From an uncultured Methanobrevibacter sp. (GTDB taxonomy: Archaea; Methanobacteriota; Methanobacteria; Methanobacteriales; Methanobacteriaceae), in contig NZ_CALCYR010000011.1 in NCBI RefSeq assembly GCF_937906425.1, positions 1 to 16,497 of the forward strand: a stretch of 16,497 bases of DNA, written 5' to 3'. Made by a program: the position numbers and the translations under genes. This document shows, one piece after another, positions 1 through 6,308 of the stretch (position 1 is the stretch's first letter; every line of letters starts with the position of its first letter). A model generated the notes under the pieces. The model was not told the DNA's origin, made no database searches, and saw only the letters and a list, made by a program, of their open reading frames with translations.

Positions 1-136
1 AATAAAAATTAATAAAAATTAATAAAAATTAATTAAAATTAATTAAAATTAAAAATAAATAATTAAAATTAATAGAAATTAATAAAAATTAATTAAAATT
101 ATTTAAAATTAATTAAAATTAATTAAAATTAATAAA
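1..136. repeat. 10-bp-period A-tract tandem array (runs off window edge)
   Basis: Thirteen consecutive 10-bp blocks (1-130) plus a partial one. Twelve of the thirteen are variants of AATAAAAATT or AATTAAAATT; only block 51-60 departs, and it keeps the 10-bp register. A-tracts spaced by one helical turn are expected to bend DNA, so this is probably a curved segment. The array lies downstream of the rpl15 terminator and is cut by the window edge. No gene is visible in 1-246. Confidence 0.85.
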
Positions 137-186
137 AAAGAACAATAAACTAAAAAATTAAAACTTAAAATAATAAAAATAATTTG

Positions 187-232
187 ATTAAATAAAAAAA
201 GAAAAAATAATAAACTTAAAAAAGTTTATTAT
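187..232 (-). terminator. Intrinsic terminator after rpl15 (hairpin plus T-rich tract)
   Basis: A perfect 11-bp inverted repeat (207-217 with 222-232, core AATAAACTT/AAGTTTATT) with a 4-nt loop lies 14 nt past the rpl15 stop. Read leftward it is followed at once by a T-rich run (208 to about 187, two T stretches broken by one C). Archaeal RNA polymerase terminates on U-rich tracts, and the hairpin strengthens the case. This is the likely end of the ribosomal protein operon. Confidence 0.75.
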
Positions 233-246
233 AAAATTCCATTAAC

Positions 247-687
247 TTATATTTCTACTGCTTCTCCGCCAGCTTCTTCTATTTTTTCAATAGCAGCTTC
301 TGAGAAAGCAGGAGATTTAACAACAATAGGAATGTCCAAGGAACCAGTAGCTAAAACTTTATTGTAACCTAATTCAGTTACGTCAATAACAATTACGTCA
401 TCTTCGTCTTTGGTAGCGATTCCTTTTTCAAGGAACTCTTCAGCCTTGTCATTCAAGAAGTTTAAGTTAACAGGATATGATTTGTGGATAGTTTTTTGAG
501 GTCTTTTGAAACCGTGTTTACCGAAGTAATTCTTGTTTACGATTACAGTGGTAGACCAGTGGTGTTTTCCAGCTCCAGCTTTACCTTTACCACCTTTGTT
601 ACCAGCACCTCTTCTCCTTTTGACAGAGCCTCCACCATTAGATCTGGAACCTCTCATCTTATTGATTTTTTTAGTTTTTCTAATCAT
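247..687 (-). CDS. rpl15: 50S ribosomal protein L15 (uL15, archaeal type)
   Basis: Large-subunit protein of the archaeal/eukaryotic L15/L27a family that binds 23S rRNA during assembly. The N-terminus has the family pattern MIRKTKKINKMRGSRS followed by the glycine/arginine-rich GGGSVKRRRGAGNKGGKG that threads into rRNA; the C-terminal half is the globular part. I start at ATG 687 (146 aa). The frame extends to a GTG at 696, but that GTG lies inside the GGGTGG Shine-Dalgarno (693-698), which sits 5 nt before the ATG. The gene starts 11 nt after the rpl30 stop and is the last gene of the cluster, followed by a strong terminator. Identity is secure; the start is well supported. Confidence 0.96.
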   Translation of the reverse strand: MIRKTKKINKMRGSRSNGGGSVKRRRGAGNKGGKGKAGAGKHHWSTTVIVNKNYFGKHGFKRPQKTIHKSYPVNLNFLNDKAEEFLEKGIATKDEDDVIVIDVTELGYNKVLATGSLDIPIVVKSPAFSEAAIEKIEEAGGEAVEI

Positions 688-698
688 ACAAACCACCC

Positions 699-1157
699 TT
701 AAGCCATTCTTTTTGCAAGATTATTAATATCTTCGCCTCTGTAACCTAAGGATCCACCTTCATTTACAGAATGTCTAATTCCTTCATATCCTTTTCTAGG
801 AGGGTGAAGACGGAATACAGGTTTCATATTAATATCTTGAGCTTTGATTTCAGCGCTCATTAATGCATTAGCCAATTCTTCAAAAGTAGAGTAATCAGTG
901 TTTTCCTTTAAGTATTCTTCAGTAATACGGTCTCCACCGACTAATCTTCCTCTCTTTTCAATAAGCTCTGTAACAGTTTCTACATCAACTTCTCCCCAAG
1001 TGATGTAATCTTTTGCTTTTTGAAGCATACCTTTGTAACTTGGGTTTTCTTCAACCAATACAGCATGACTGATTTTATGAAGTCTTAACATTTCTAAAGT
1101 ACTAGCAATGCTTTGAATAACACCAGTAGTACCTCTTACTCTAATAACCAAATACAT
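699..1157 (-). CDS. rpl30: 50S ribosomal protein L30 (uL30, archaeal L7/L30 type)
   Basis: Large-subunit rRNA-binding protein. The 152-aa length matches the long archaeal/eukaryotic form; the bacterial protein is only about 60 aa. The N-terminal ferredoxin-like core begins MYLVIRVRGTTGV, with LRLHKISHAVLVEENPSYKG after it. The archaeal C-terminal extension ends with FRLHPPRKGYEGIRHSVNEG and GYRGEDINNLAKRMA. Start ATG 1157 follows a GGTGGT motif only 3 nt away, closer than for its neighbours, but the MYLVIRVRG start is what the family expects. It lies 11 nt after rps5 and 11 nt before rpl15, clearly cotranscribed. Confidence 0.96.
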   Translation of the reverse strand: MYLVIRVRGTTGVIQSIASTLEMLRLHKISHAVLVEENPSYKGMLQKAKDYITWGEVDVETVTELIEKRGRLVGGDRITEEYLKENTDYSTFEELANALMSAEIKAQDINMKPVFRLHPPRKGYEGIRHSVNEGGSLGYRGEDINNLAKRMA

Positions 1158-1168
1158 GATACCACCGT

Positions 1169-1810
1169 TTATTGAATTACTCCCATATTTTTAAGGTCTT
1201 GTTCACTGGCCTTCATTCTGCTTGCTTCCTTAAGTGCTTCAAAGACTGCATTAGCAAAGTTTACGGTAGTTTGGGTTTGACCGCTTGCTTGAGACCATAC
1301 ATCCTTAATACCGGCAAGGGAAAGGATAGTTTTACCTACATCACCAATAGCTAATCCTACACCTGCAGGAGCCGGCCTTAAGGTTACGTTTACACTGCTT
1401 GCCTTACCTGTTACCTTGAATGGAACTGTGTGTTGTCTTCCACAGACACAACCCCAGTCTCCACAGCCTCTTCTTACTTTAATAATGTTATATTTAGCAT
1501 TATCTACAGCTTTTCTGATAGCAGGACCTACTTCTCTAGCCTTGCCTTGTCCTAAACCTACGTAACCGTTTTTGTTACCTACAGCAACAATTACTCTAAA
1601 GTTAACTTTTCTACCAGATTTGTGCATTCTTTGAACTAAGTTTACGTCCATGACTTCTTCTTCCAAGTCAGGAAGCAATGCATCAACAATTTCCAATTCC
1701 ATTATAGGGAGACCTTTTTCAAAAATTTCATCGATATCGGTTACAATACCGTCTTTAACATCTTGACCTAATTTGGTTTTAGGTTCCCATTCATCCATAT
1801 TAAAGCTCAT
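1169..1810 (-). CDS. rps5: 30S ribosomal protein S5 (uS5, archaeal type)
   Basis: Small-subunit protein at the mRNA entry channel, important for decoding accuracy. It is 213 aa with an archaeal N-terminal extension (MSFNMDEWEPKTKLGQDV, then DIDEIFEKGLPIMELEIVD). The double-stranded-RNA-binding-like domain (VNLVQRMHKSGRKVNFRVIVAVG) comes next, then the S5 C-terminal domain (PAPAGVGLAIGDVGKTILSLAGIKDVW). The cysteine-rich stretch RRGCGDWGCVCGRQHTVPFK is typical of archaeal S5 and is not an insertion. The start ATG overlaps the rpl18 stop as ATGA (1807-1810), with a TGAGG motif 7 nt upstream inside rpl18, which suggests translational coupling. Identity is certain. Confidence 0.97.
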   Translation of the reverse strand: MSFNMDEWEPKTKLGQDVKDGIVTDIDEIFEKGLPIMELEIVDALLPDLEEEVMDVNLVQRMHKSGRKVNFRVIVAVGNKNGYVGLGQGKAREVGPAIRKAVDNAKYNIIKVRRGCGDWGCVCGRQHTVPFKVTGKASSVNVTLRPAPAGVGLAIGDVGKTILSLAGIKDVWSQASGQTQTTVNFANAVFEALKEASRMKASEQDLKNMGVIQ

Positions 1811-2388
1811 ACTTCAGCCTCATCAATTTTATTTTTAATCTCTTCAAAGTGTTGAGGTAAATCAGTAGGTTGAAGACCTCTTGCTAAATATTGAGAGAAT
1901 TTTTTATTAAGTTCATCTTCATCAAGTAATTCTGCATATTCTGCAATGTGTTCACCGTTAATTCTATCTTCACCAGGAATGATAGATTCACCATAAGGAA
2001 CTTCTAAACCAGCATCTGCTGCACCTTTTACAGCTGCAAATACTTTGGATCCTTTAATAGGAGATTTTAAACCAATGTCTGCAATAGCATATTCAACACC
2101 TGCAGCAACAGCTTTTTTACCACATAAGTATGCAGTTAAATAAACAGCACTAGTGTTTTTATTTCCTGCTAACCAACCTAATTTATTTAATTCTTTACTG
2201 TGAGCTGATACAACGGTTTCGTCTCCGTTTTTACCAACGTTAATAACTTGAACAATTACATTAGCATTAGAAATTCTTACAACTAATCTGGATTTATTTA
2301 CATCGACTAATTTCATTCTAGCGGCATAGTCAGTTTTACCTTCTCTTCTTCTTCTGAATGCCACTTTATAATTTGATCCGCTTGCCAA
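1807..2388 (-). CDS. rpl18: 50S ribosomal protein L18 (uL18), probable TTG start
   Basis: Large-subunit protein that binds 5S rRNA together with L5 and anchors the central protuberance. Length 193 aa from the chosen start, typical of the archaeal/eukaryotic (L5e-like) form. Recognisable blocks are YKVAFRRRREGKTDYAARMKL at the N-terminus and AVYLTAYLCGKKAVAAGVEYAI in the middle; the acidic C-terminus ends KNKIDEAEV. The frame also holds an ATG at 2394, but GGAGGA (2395-2400) abuts it with no spacer. TTG 2388 is exactly 6 nt after that motif and gives MASGSNYKVAFRRR, which matches the usual family start. The stop overlaps rps5 by 4 nt. Identity is certain; the TTG start is inference. Confidence 0.95.
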   Translation of the reverse strand: MASGSNYKVAFRRRREGKTDYAARMKLVDVNKSRLVVRISNANVIVQVINVGKNGDETVVSAHSKELNKLGWLAGNKNTSAVYLTAYLCGKKAVAAGVEYAIADIGLKSPIKGSKVFAAVKGAADAGLEVPYGESIIPGEDRINGEHIAEYAELLDEDELNKKFSQYLARGLQPTDLPQHFEEIKNKIDEAEV

Positions 2389-2394
2389 GTCCAT

Positions 2395-2400
2395 TCCTCC
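2395..2400 (-). promoter_or_regulatory. Shine-Dalgarno GGAGGA that decides the rpl18 start
   Basis: GGAGGA overlaps the rpl19e stop codon (TAG 2400-2402). It touches the in-frame ATG at 2394 with no spacer, too close for normal initiation, but is 6 nt from TTG 2388, the same spacing seen at rps4e, rpl5 and rpl22. Confidence 0.75.
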
Positions 2401-2846
2401 TATTTAATTAAATCATGGTCTCTTGCGTAAGTTTTCATGTAAGATTTACTTCTGAAAGCTCCACCTTTTGCCATCTTGTATAATTTACGGTAGGTAGTAG
2501 GGTCAATTTCACCAGCGTCTCTCATTTCTTTTAAGTCAGTTCTTAAAGCACGGATAGTTTTCATCCAAACTTGTTTTTTAGGAGTACGAGCGTTTTTAGC
2601 TCCTTTAACACTACCTCTTCCTTTACGTTTACCTTTTTTCTTTTGCTCTTTGATTTTTTTAGATCTGTAGCTACTAATACCAGTTTGTGGTCTAGCTTTA
2701 ATAATACCTTGATCTATAAGTTGTCTAACACCGTCTCTTGTGATAGCTCTAGAAACTTCTTCTACTTGTTCTGGGTCTATCCATACACGGTTTACTCCAA
2801 CTTTAAGTATACTAGCAGCTAATCTTCTTTGTGTAGTAAGATTCAT
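2400..2846 (-). CDS. rpl19e: 50S ribosomal protein L19e (eL19)
   Basis: Archaeal/eukaryotic-specific large-subunit protein that makes an intersubunit bridge. Length 148 aa, as usual for archaeal L19e. The helical N-terminal part is MNLTTQRRLAASILKVGVNRVW, followed by the very basic linker KKIKEQKKKGKRKGRGSVKG and a C-terminal helical section ending YKMAKGGAFRSKSYMKTYARD. Start ATG 2846 has GGAGG 7 nt upstream. Unlike most genes here it does not follow its neighbour closely: 700 bp separate it from rpl32e, and a TATA-like element sits about 40 bp before the start, so it probably heads a separate or additional transcript L19e-L18-S5-L30-L15. Confidence 0.97.
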   Translation of the reverse strand: MNLTTQRRLAASILKVGVNRVWIDPEQVEEVSRAITRDGVRQLIDQGIIKARPQTGISSYRSKKIKEQKKKGKRKGRGSVKGAKNARTPKKQVWMKTIRALRTDLKEMRDAGEIDPTTYRKLYKMAKGGAFRSKSYMKTYARDHDLIK

Positions 2847-2880
2847 TAATAATCCTCCATTTTAGTTAGCTGATAAACTT

Positions 2881-2898
2881 GAATATAAAATTTCTTCA
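2881..2898 (-). promoter_or_regulatory. Candidate BRE/TATA promoter for rpl19e
   Basis: On the minus strand the sequence reads GAAGAAATTTTATATTC: a purine-rich BRE-like stretch followed by a TATA-like TTTTATATT. It is centred about 40 bp before the rpl19e ATG. Initiation about 25 bp downstream would give a leader of roughly 15 nt that still contains the GGAGG. The spacer is so AT-rich that chance matches are common. Confidence 0.45.
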
Positions 2899-3099
2899 AG
2901 TTTCCCTTCAATTTTAACTTTATTAATTTAATTTTTAGCTCTTAATAAGAAAATGGATTCCTAAACCCATACAAATGGATTTCCAGGTTTTTAAAATTTA
3001 AAATCCTAATCTGATTAATTTTAATTAATTAATATTAAAATTTAAAATATAAAATTTTAATTTTTTTTTAATTTAAAAACCAAAATATTATGCAAATAA

Positions 3100-3354
3100 T
3101 ATTTATTAATAATTTCTTTTTCTAAACATATTTCCGATTTACTTAAGTGCGGAAATTGGAATCAAATATTACATAGGTTGTGGCATGAGGTTAAAGACGT
3201 ATTCAATAATCCCTTACCAACTCTATATAAAGCCCCTAATTTTCCTATAAGTAAGCCTTGTAAACTCATAATTATTATTTTAAATAATAAATATTTAATC
3301 AAATTTAAATTAAATTTCTACAAATTTAAGGAAATGAAAAAACTTCATGTTTAA
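3100..3354 (+). pseudogene. Plus-strand open frame without a start, possible gene remnant or RNA
   Basis: An 84-codon frame runs from just after a TAA at 3097-3099 to TAA 3352-3354. It has no ATG near its beginning and no ribosome-binding site. The GC-richer central part reads SKHISDLLKCGNWNQILHR then LWHEVKDVFNNPLPTLYKAP and NFPISKPCKL, with a protein-like mix of Trp, His, Pro and Cys; its end is Ile/Asn/Lys-rich like random AT sequence. I do not recognise a family. A hairpin and T7 follow 12 nt after the stop in the same orientation. It could be the decayed remnant of an inserted gene, a small RNA, or chance. The minus strand holds a competing ORF of about 36 codons (MSLQGLLIGKLGALYRVGKG...), also unrecognised and without a Shine-Dalgarno. 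Confidence 0.25.
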
Positions 3355-3365
3355 TCATCTAATAA

Positions 3366-3395
3366 TGAAAAATTCAAAATTTTTCAAATTTTTTT
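3366..3395 (+). terminator. Hairpin plus T7 in plus orientation
   Basis: Perfect 9-bp arms TGAAAAATT (3366-3374) and AATTTTTCA (3378-3386) with a 3-nt loop, followed after AA by seven T (3389-3395). Read on the plus strand it has intrinsic-terminator form. No recognised plus-strand gene precedes it, only the open frame ending at 3354. The stem is nearly all A/T, so its significance is moderate. Confidence 0.4.
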
Positions 3396-3548
3396 AATAC
3401 AAATAAAATATTTTTTTTATCTTAAACCAAATTAACTTTCAAAACATCTTAAGTTTAAAAATGTCTAAAACATTAATTCCAAATTTTCTCATAAAGCATC
3501 CCAGTTTCTAGAATGCCTAATCAATTTCAATTTCATTCGATCTTGAAA

Positions 3549-3881
3549 TTAAATTTGTTTGTTTAAAACTTTAATTCCTAATTCTGATGCTTTTTCCAAC
3601 ATCAATTGTTTTTTACGTTTACCAATAGAAGCACTGATTCTTGCAGCTTCAGTTTCGCTGTCAATAGCTTCTAATTCTTTCATGTTGTGAACAAGAACAT
3701 CTTTGTATCCAGATGGATGTAAGTATCTAGTTGCTCTAGGAGTACGATAACCAATGGATGGCATTGCAGGTTTTCCTGCTTCGTATCTTCTCATTTTACT
3801 AGTTTTACCTCTTGGACGTCTCCATTTGGTACCTAATTTTTTATAACGAGCATATTCTTGTCTTTTAAATTGTTTACTCAT
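3549..3881 (-). CDS. rpl32e: 50S ribosomal protein L32e (eL32)
   Basis: Archaeal/eukaryotic-specific large-subunit protein. The family signature is plain: LGTKWRRPRGKTSKMRRYEAGKPAMPSIGYR, then RYLHPSGYKDVLVHNMKELEA and a C-terminal ELGIKVLNKQI. It is 110 aa, on the short side for the archaeal family because it begins directly with MSKQFKRQEYARYKKLG. The frame could open at ATG 3893 (MVILMSK), but those extra codons contain the GGTGAT motif (3886-3891), which sits 4 nt before ATG 3881, so I use 3881. It is the last gene of the long upstream block before the 700-bp interruption. Confidence 0.95.
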   Translation of the reverse strand: MSKQFKRQEYARYKKLGTKWRRPRGKTSKMRRYEAGKPAMPSIGYRTPRATRYLHPSGYKDVLVHNMKELEAIDSETEAARISASIGKRKKQLMLEKASELGIKVLNKQI

Positions 3882-3885
3882 TAAA

Positions 3886-3891
3886 ATCACC
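3886..3891 (-). promoter_or_regulatory. Shine-Dalgarno GGTGAT that decides the rpl32e start
   Basis: GGTGAT matches the archaeal 16S 3'-end complement and lies 4 nt before ATG 3881. It falls inside the codons that would be translated from ATG 3893, which argues against that longer start. Confidence 0.75.
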
Positions 3892-3920
3892 ATATAACTA
3901 TTAATTCATAAACTACCAAA

Positions 3921-4454
3921 TTATTCTCTGCTGGTTAAGTAAATACCATCTTGGAATACTCTAGGGTCTTTTCCTCTGATTTTAGTAGCTTGCTCTAAGT
4001 TAGCCATAGTTTGTCCGACATCTTCCTTGTTAATACCGGTAATGATTACTTCATCACCTTTAACTTGAACTTTAGCATCTCCAACAATTTTTGCAGATCT
4101 AGGATGTCTTTCACCGATAAAGTTTTCAATGCTTACCTTATCCCCTTGAGCCTTTACGGTCATTGGAAAGTGAGCGAATACGATTTTCATATGATAAGTG
4201 AAACCATCTGTTACACCGGTAATCATATTTTGAATGTGAGCTCTTGTAGTTCCAATCATGGATTTATCCTTTTTCTTAGGGAATGCAGTTTCAAGAACAA
4301 TAAGATTATCTTCTTTTGTAATAGTTACATTAGGATAAGTAAATTTTCTAGAAGTTTCACCGTTAGGTCCTTTTACAGAAACTTCATCACCAATTATAAC
4401 TTCAACGCCTTCAGGGATTTCAATTTCTTCCCTTATAGCTGCAGCTAATACCAT
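3921..4454 (-). CDS. rpl6: 50S ribosomal protein L6 (uL6)
   Basis: Large-subunit protein next to the sarcin-ricin loop and the factor-binding site. Length 177 aa, standard for archaeal L6, made of two tandem L6 folds. The first starts MVLAAAIREEIEIPEGVEVIIGD and includes VKGPNGETSRKF; the second contains ENFIGERHPRSAKIVGDAKVQVKGDEVIITG. The C-terminal family motif KIRGKDPRVFQDGIYLT is intact. Start ATG 4454 has AGGTGAT 5 nt upstream, overlapping the end of rps8. The gap to rps8 is 10 nt. Identity is certain. Confidence 0.97.
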   Translation of the reverse strand: MVLAAAIREEIEIPEGVEVIIGDEVSVKGPNGETSRKFTYPNVTITKEDNLIVLETAFPKKKDKSMIGTTRAHIQNMITGVTDGFTYHMKIVFAHFPMTVKAQGDKVSIENFIGERHPRSAKIVGDAKVQVKGDEVIITGINKEDVGQTMANLEQATKIRGKDPRVFQDGIYLTSRE

Positions 4455-4464
4455 ATTTAATCAC

Positions 4465-4857
4465 CTAATACATGTAAGCCAACAAACGTCCGCCGATACC
4501 TCTTTCCTTAGCTTCCCTGTGGGTCATAATACCTTCAGGAGTGGTTACAATCAAGATACCGAAATTCTTTGCCGGCAAATATCTTTTCTCAAATTTCTCG
4601 AATTCATCTTTCTTTACAGCATGACGAGGCTTGATTACACCACATTGGTTGATGTTACCTTCCAATTCAACTTGGAATTTTCCAGCCCTGTTGTCATCTA
4701 TAAATTCAAATTCACCTATATAATTCTCTTTTTGCATGGTGCTTAAAACACGTCCAATTAATTTGGATGCAGGAGAAATAATACAGCTGTCATTTACTTG
4801 ACGTTCATTATTTCTGATGTTTGTTAAAGCATCTGCAAGAGGATCCATAAGAGTCAT
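4465..4857 (-). CDS. rps8: 30S ribosomal protein S8 (uS8)
   Basis: Small-subunit primary 16S-binding protein (central domain, helix 21), needed for platform assembly. From ATG 4857 it is 130 aa, the usual archaeal length, beginning MTLMDPLADALTNIRNNE. The C-terminal domain holds KNFGILIVTTPEGIMTHREAKERGIGGRLLAYMY, the conserved S8 ending. A longer frame reaches a GTG at 4866, but that GTG is part of the AGGTGA motif (4863-4868) placed 5 nt before the ATG, so the short start is preferred. rps14 ends 14 nt upstream. Confidence 0.97.
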   Translation of the reverse strand: MTLMDPLADALTNIRNNERQVNDSCIISPASKLIGRVLSTMQKENYIGEFEFIDDNRAGKFQVELEGNINQCGVIKPRHAVKKDEFEKFEKRYLPAKNFGILIVTTPEGIMTHREAKERGIGGRLLAYMY

Positions 4858-4862
4858 AATAG

Positions 4863-4868
4863 TCACCT
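4863..4868 (-). promoter_or_regulatory. Shine-Dalgarno AGGTGA that decides the rps8 start
   Basis: AGGTGA sits 5 nt before ATG 4857 and contains the upstream in-frame GTG (4864-4866), so translation from that GTG is unlikely. Confidence 0.75.
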
Positions 4869-4871
4869 TTT

Positions 4872-5018
4872 CTAATTGTATTTTTTAAATCCTATTTTAG
4901 GAGCAATTTCTCTAAAACATTGCCTGCATAAGTTGAGTCCATATCTGCTGATCATAGCAGAGTGGTCTCCACAACGGCTACATTTTTTTGCTGCTTTTCC
5001 ATATTTTCTTGGCAACAT
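4872..5018 (-). CDS. rps14: 30S ribosomal protein S14, zinc-binding short form (uS14)
   Basis: Read directly from the minus strand: 48 codons plus TAG, starting MLPRKYGKAAKKCSRCG and ending APKIGFKKYN. S14 sits in the head of the small subunit near S3 and S19. Two CxxC pairs (C13/C16 and C31/C34) form the zinc ribbon of the zinc-dependent (C+) S14 found in archaea. Its place between rpl5 and rps8 is the conserved one. ATG 5018 follows AGGTGAT by only about 1 nt; the next codon TTG would give a more usual spacing and the common family start M-P-R-K-Y-G-K, so TTG 5015 is a real alternative. Confidence 0.93.
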   Translation of the reverse strand: MLPRKYGKAAKKCSRCGDHSAMISRYGLNLCRQCFREIAPKIGFKKYN

Positions 5019-5047
5019 AATCACCTTTATCAACAATAATATATCAG

Positions 5048-5566
5048 TTAGTATTCCTCTTCAGCAATAGTAACTTGGAAGTTTTCTTCCATAAATTTCA
5101 TGGTTTCTTCAGGAGTGATTCTGTGTCTTTTTGGAATAGATTTCTTCTGGATTTTTCTTCTTTTAATCCTGTAACCTGGTTTTTCAAAGGTAATGGATAA
5201 GTTCATACCGAAAATACCAATGTCAGGGTCATATCTCATTCCAGGAATATCAATATGTTCTCTAATACCGAAAGAAACGTTACCTTGTGCATCAAATTGA
5301 CTAGGTCTTAATTTATTATTAATACCGTCTAAAACCATTTTGATTGCTTTTTCAGCTCTTTCTCCACGGAGAGTTACCTTACAAGCAATAGGTTGTCTTT
5401 TTCTAATACCGAATTCAGGATTTGTAACCTTGGAATAGGTTTTGACAGGTTGTTGACCAGTCATGTTTTCCAAAAGGGTCATAGCTCTGGATAATTTTTC
5501 ACCAGCTTCACCGACACCGATGTTGATGGTAGCCTTTGCTATAACTACTTCATTCATTGGGTTCAT
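5048..5566 (-). CDS. rpl5: 50S ribosomal protein L5 (uL5)
   Basis: Large-subunit protein of the central protuberance that binds 5S rRNA and touches P-site tRNA. Length 172 aa. Family blocks include IAKATINIGVGEAGEKLSRA at the N-terminus, FGIRKRQPIACKVTLRGERA in the middle, and NVSFGIREHIDIPGMRYDPDIGIFGMNLSITFEKPGYRIKRR towards the end. Start ATG 5566 overlaps the rps4e stop as ATGA and has GGAGGT 6 nt upstream within rps4e, so the MNPMNEV start is better supported than the inner ATG. Coupled translation with S4e is likely. Confidence 0.97.
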   Translation of the reverse strand: MNPMNEVVIAKATINIGVGEAGEKLSRAMTLLENMTGQQPVKTYSKVTNPEFGIRKRQPIACKVTLRGERAEKAIKMVLDGINNKLRPSQFDAQGNVSFGIREHIDIPGMRYDPDIGIFGMNLSITFEKPGYRIKRRKIQKKSIPKRHRITPEETMKFMEENFQVTIAEEEY

Positions 5567-6297
5567 TGATTAACCTCCAATAAGTCAATAGCAGGTTCAT
5601 CATTACCAATAACAAATGCATACTCTTTTAAAGTTAAGAAAGTATCGTTATTAGCCTTTTCAATAATTACGGTATTTGGTTTGGAAGATTTGTCTACAAT
5701 TACCTCTTTAACCTTACCTAATTCACCGGTGTGTTTACCCCCTGTAACAAGTACGGTTGAACCTTCACCGAAAGCAAAGTTTTCCTTGATTTCCTGTTCA
5801 GGAATGCCTAAACAGATTACATCAAATGAAGAGTAACTATCTTCTTCAACAATTACATTTCTACCATCGTGGAGATTTAATTGGGTTTTTCCACCTTTGA
5901 TAGTAGATTTGTTTAAAATTTTAGCTAATTTGTATTCTGCATCTTCTCCAGAAACAGGGTGTAAAGTTAATCTTCCTTTAGTGTCTAAAAGGATTCTGTA
6001 ATTTTCACCGGTTTTTGGAATAGATAAAACATCCATAAATCCTACAGGGAATTTATAATCTTTTTTAGCTCTTCCATCAATTAAAACATTACCAGTATTG
6101 ATTAATCTTTTTGCTTCTCTTGAGTTATCCGCGATTTTCAAGATATCTCTGATAATAACAAGTAAAGGTAATGAATCTTCAATTGCGTGAGAACCTGGAG
6201 CAGGCTTTACTGTCCAAGTGTCTTCTTTTGGATGAATAGGCCAACTTTTAGGTGCTTTGAATCTTTTAAGATGCTTTCTAGATCCCATTTTTGCCAT
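5563..6297 (-). CDS. rps4e: 30S ribosomal protein S4e (eS4)
   Basis: Archaeal/eukaryotic-specific small-subunit protein, unrelated to bacterial S4 except for the shared S4 RNA-binding motif. 244 aa. Order of parts: N-terminal GSRKHLKRFKAPKSWPIHPKED (about 5-26); S4 domain with ILKIADNSREAKRLINTGNVLIDG (about 52-75); central domain; and a KOW motif VLVTGGKHTGELGKVKEV (about 182-199). Start ATG 6297 has AGGAGG 6 nt upstream. The 3' end overlaps rpl5 by 4 nt. The tight S4e-L5 link is typical of archaeal spc operons. Nothing unusual in the protein. Confidence 0.97.
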   Translation of the reverse strand: MAKMGSRKHLKRFKAPKSWPIHPKEDTWTVKPAPGSHAIEDSLPLLVIIRDILKIADNSREAKRLINTGNVLIDGRAKKDYKFPVGFMDVLSIPKTGENYRILLDTKGRLTLHPVSGEDAEYKLAKILNKSTIKGGKTQLNLHDGRNVIVEEDSYSSFDVICLGIPEQEIKENFAFGEGSTVLVTGGKHTGELGKVKEVIVDKSSKPNTVIIEKANNDTFLTLKEYAFVIGNDEPAIDLLEVNQ

Positions 6298-6308
6298 TTT
6301 ATTCCTCC

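Larger units (their letters stand above)
2847..3548. other. 700-bp non-coding interruption between rpl32e and rpl19e
   Basis: No gene of the ribosomal operon is present here, although L32e and L19e are normally adjacent. The flanks are almost pure A/T, but about 3120-3275 is clearly richer in G and C. Visible structures are an 8-bp inverted repeat (3083-3104), a 7-bp inverted repeat ATTTCCG/CGGAAAT (3130-3156) that encloses the palindrome ACTTAAGT, and a hairpin with T-run (3366-3395). Also present is a near-direct repeat AAATGGATT at about 2952 and 2975. A plus-strand open frame 3100-3354 is listed separately. Confidence 0.7.

Noticed and set aside
1..136. CRISPR array
   Set aside because: The 10-bp units are contiguous with no unique spacers, so this is a simple tandem array.
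1400..1480. Cysteine cluster in S5 as a new metal-binding insertion
   Set aside because: Archaeal S5 proteins commonly carry a cysteine-rich RRGCG...CGR-H-VPFK segment here, so it is normal for the family.
3160..3272. Minus-strand small ORF starting MSLQGLLIGKLG in the 700-bp gap
   Set aside because: About 36 codons with no Shine-Dalgarno and no recognised family; it overlaps the plus-strand frame, and neither can be preferred from sequence alone.
4011..4448. 145-codon plus-strand open frame opposite rpl6
   Set aside because: It lies wholly antisense to an unmistakable L6 gene, has no ribosome-binding site, and its product is rich in Phe, Asn and Ser as expected from the opposite strand.
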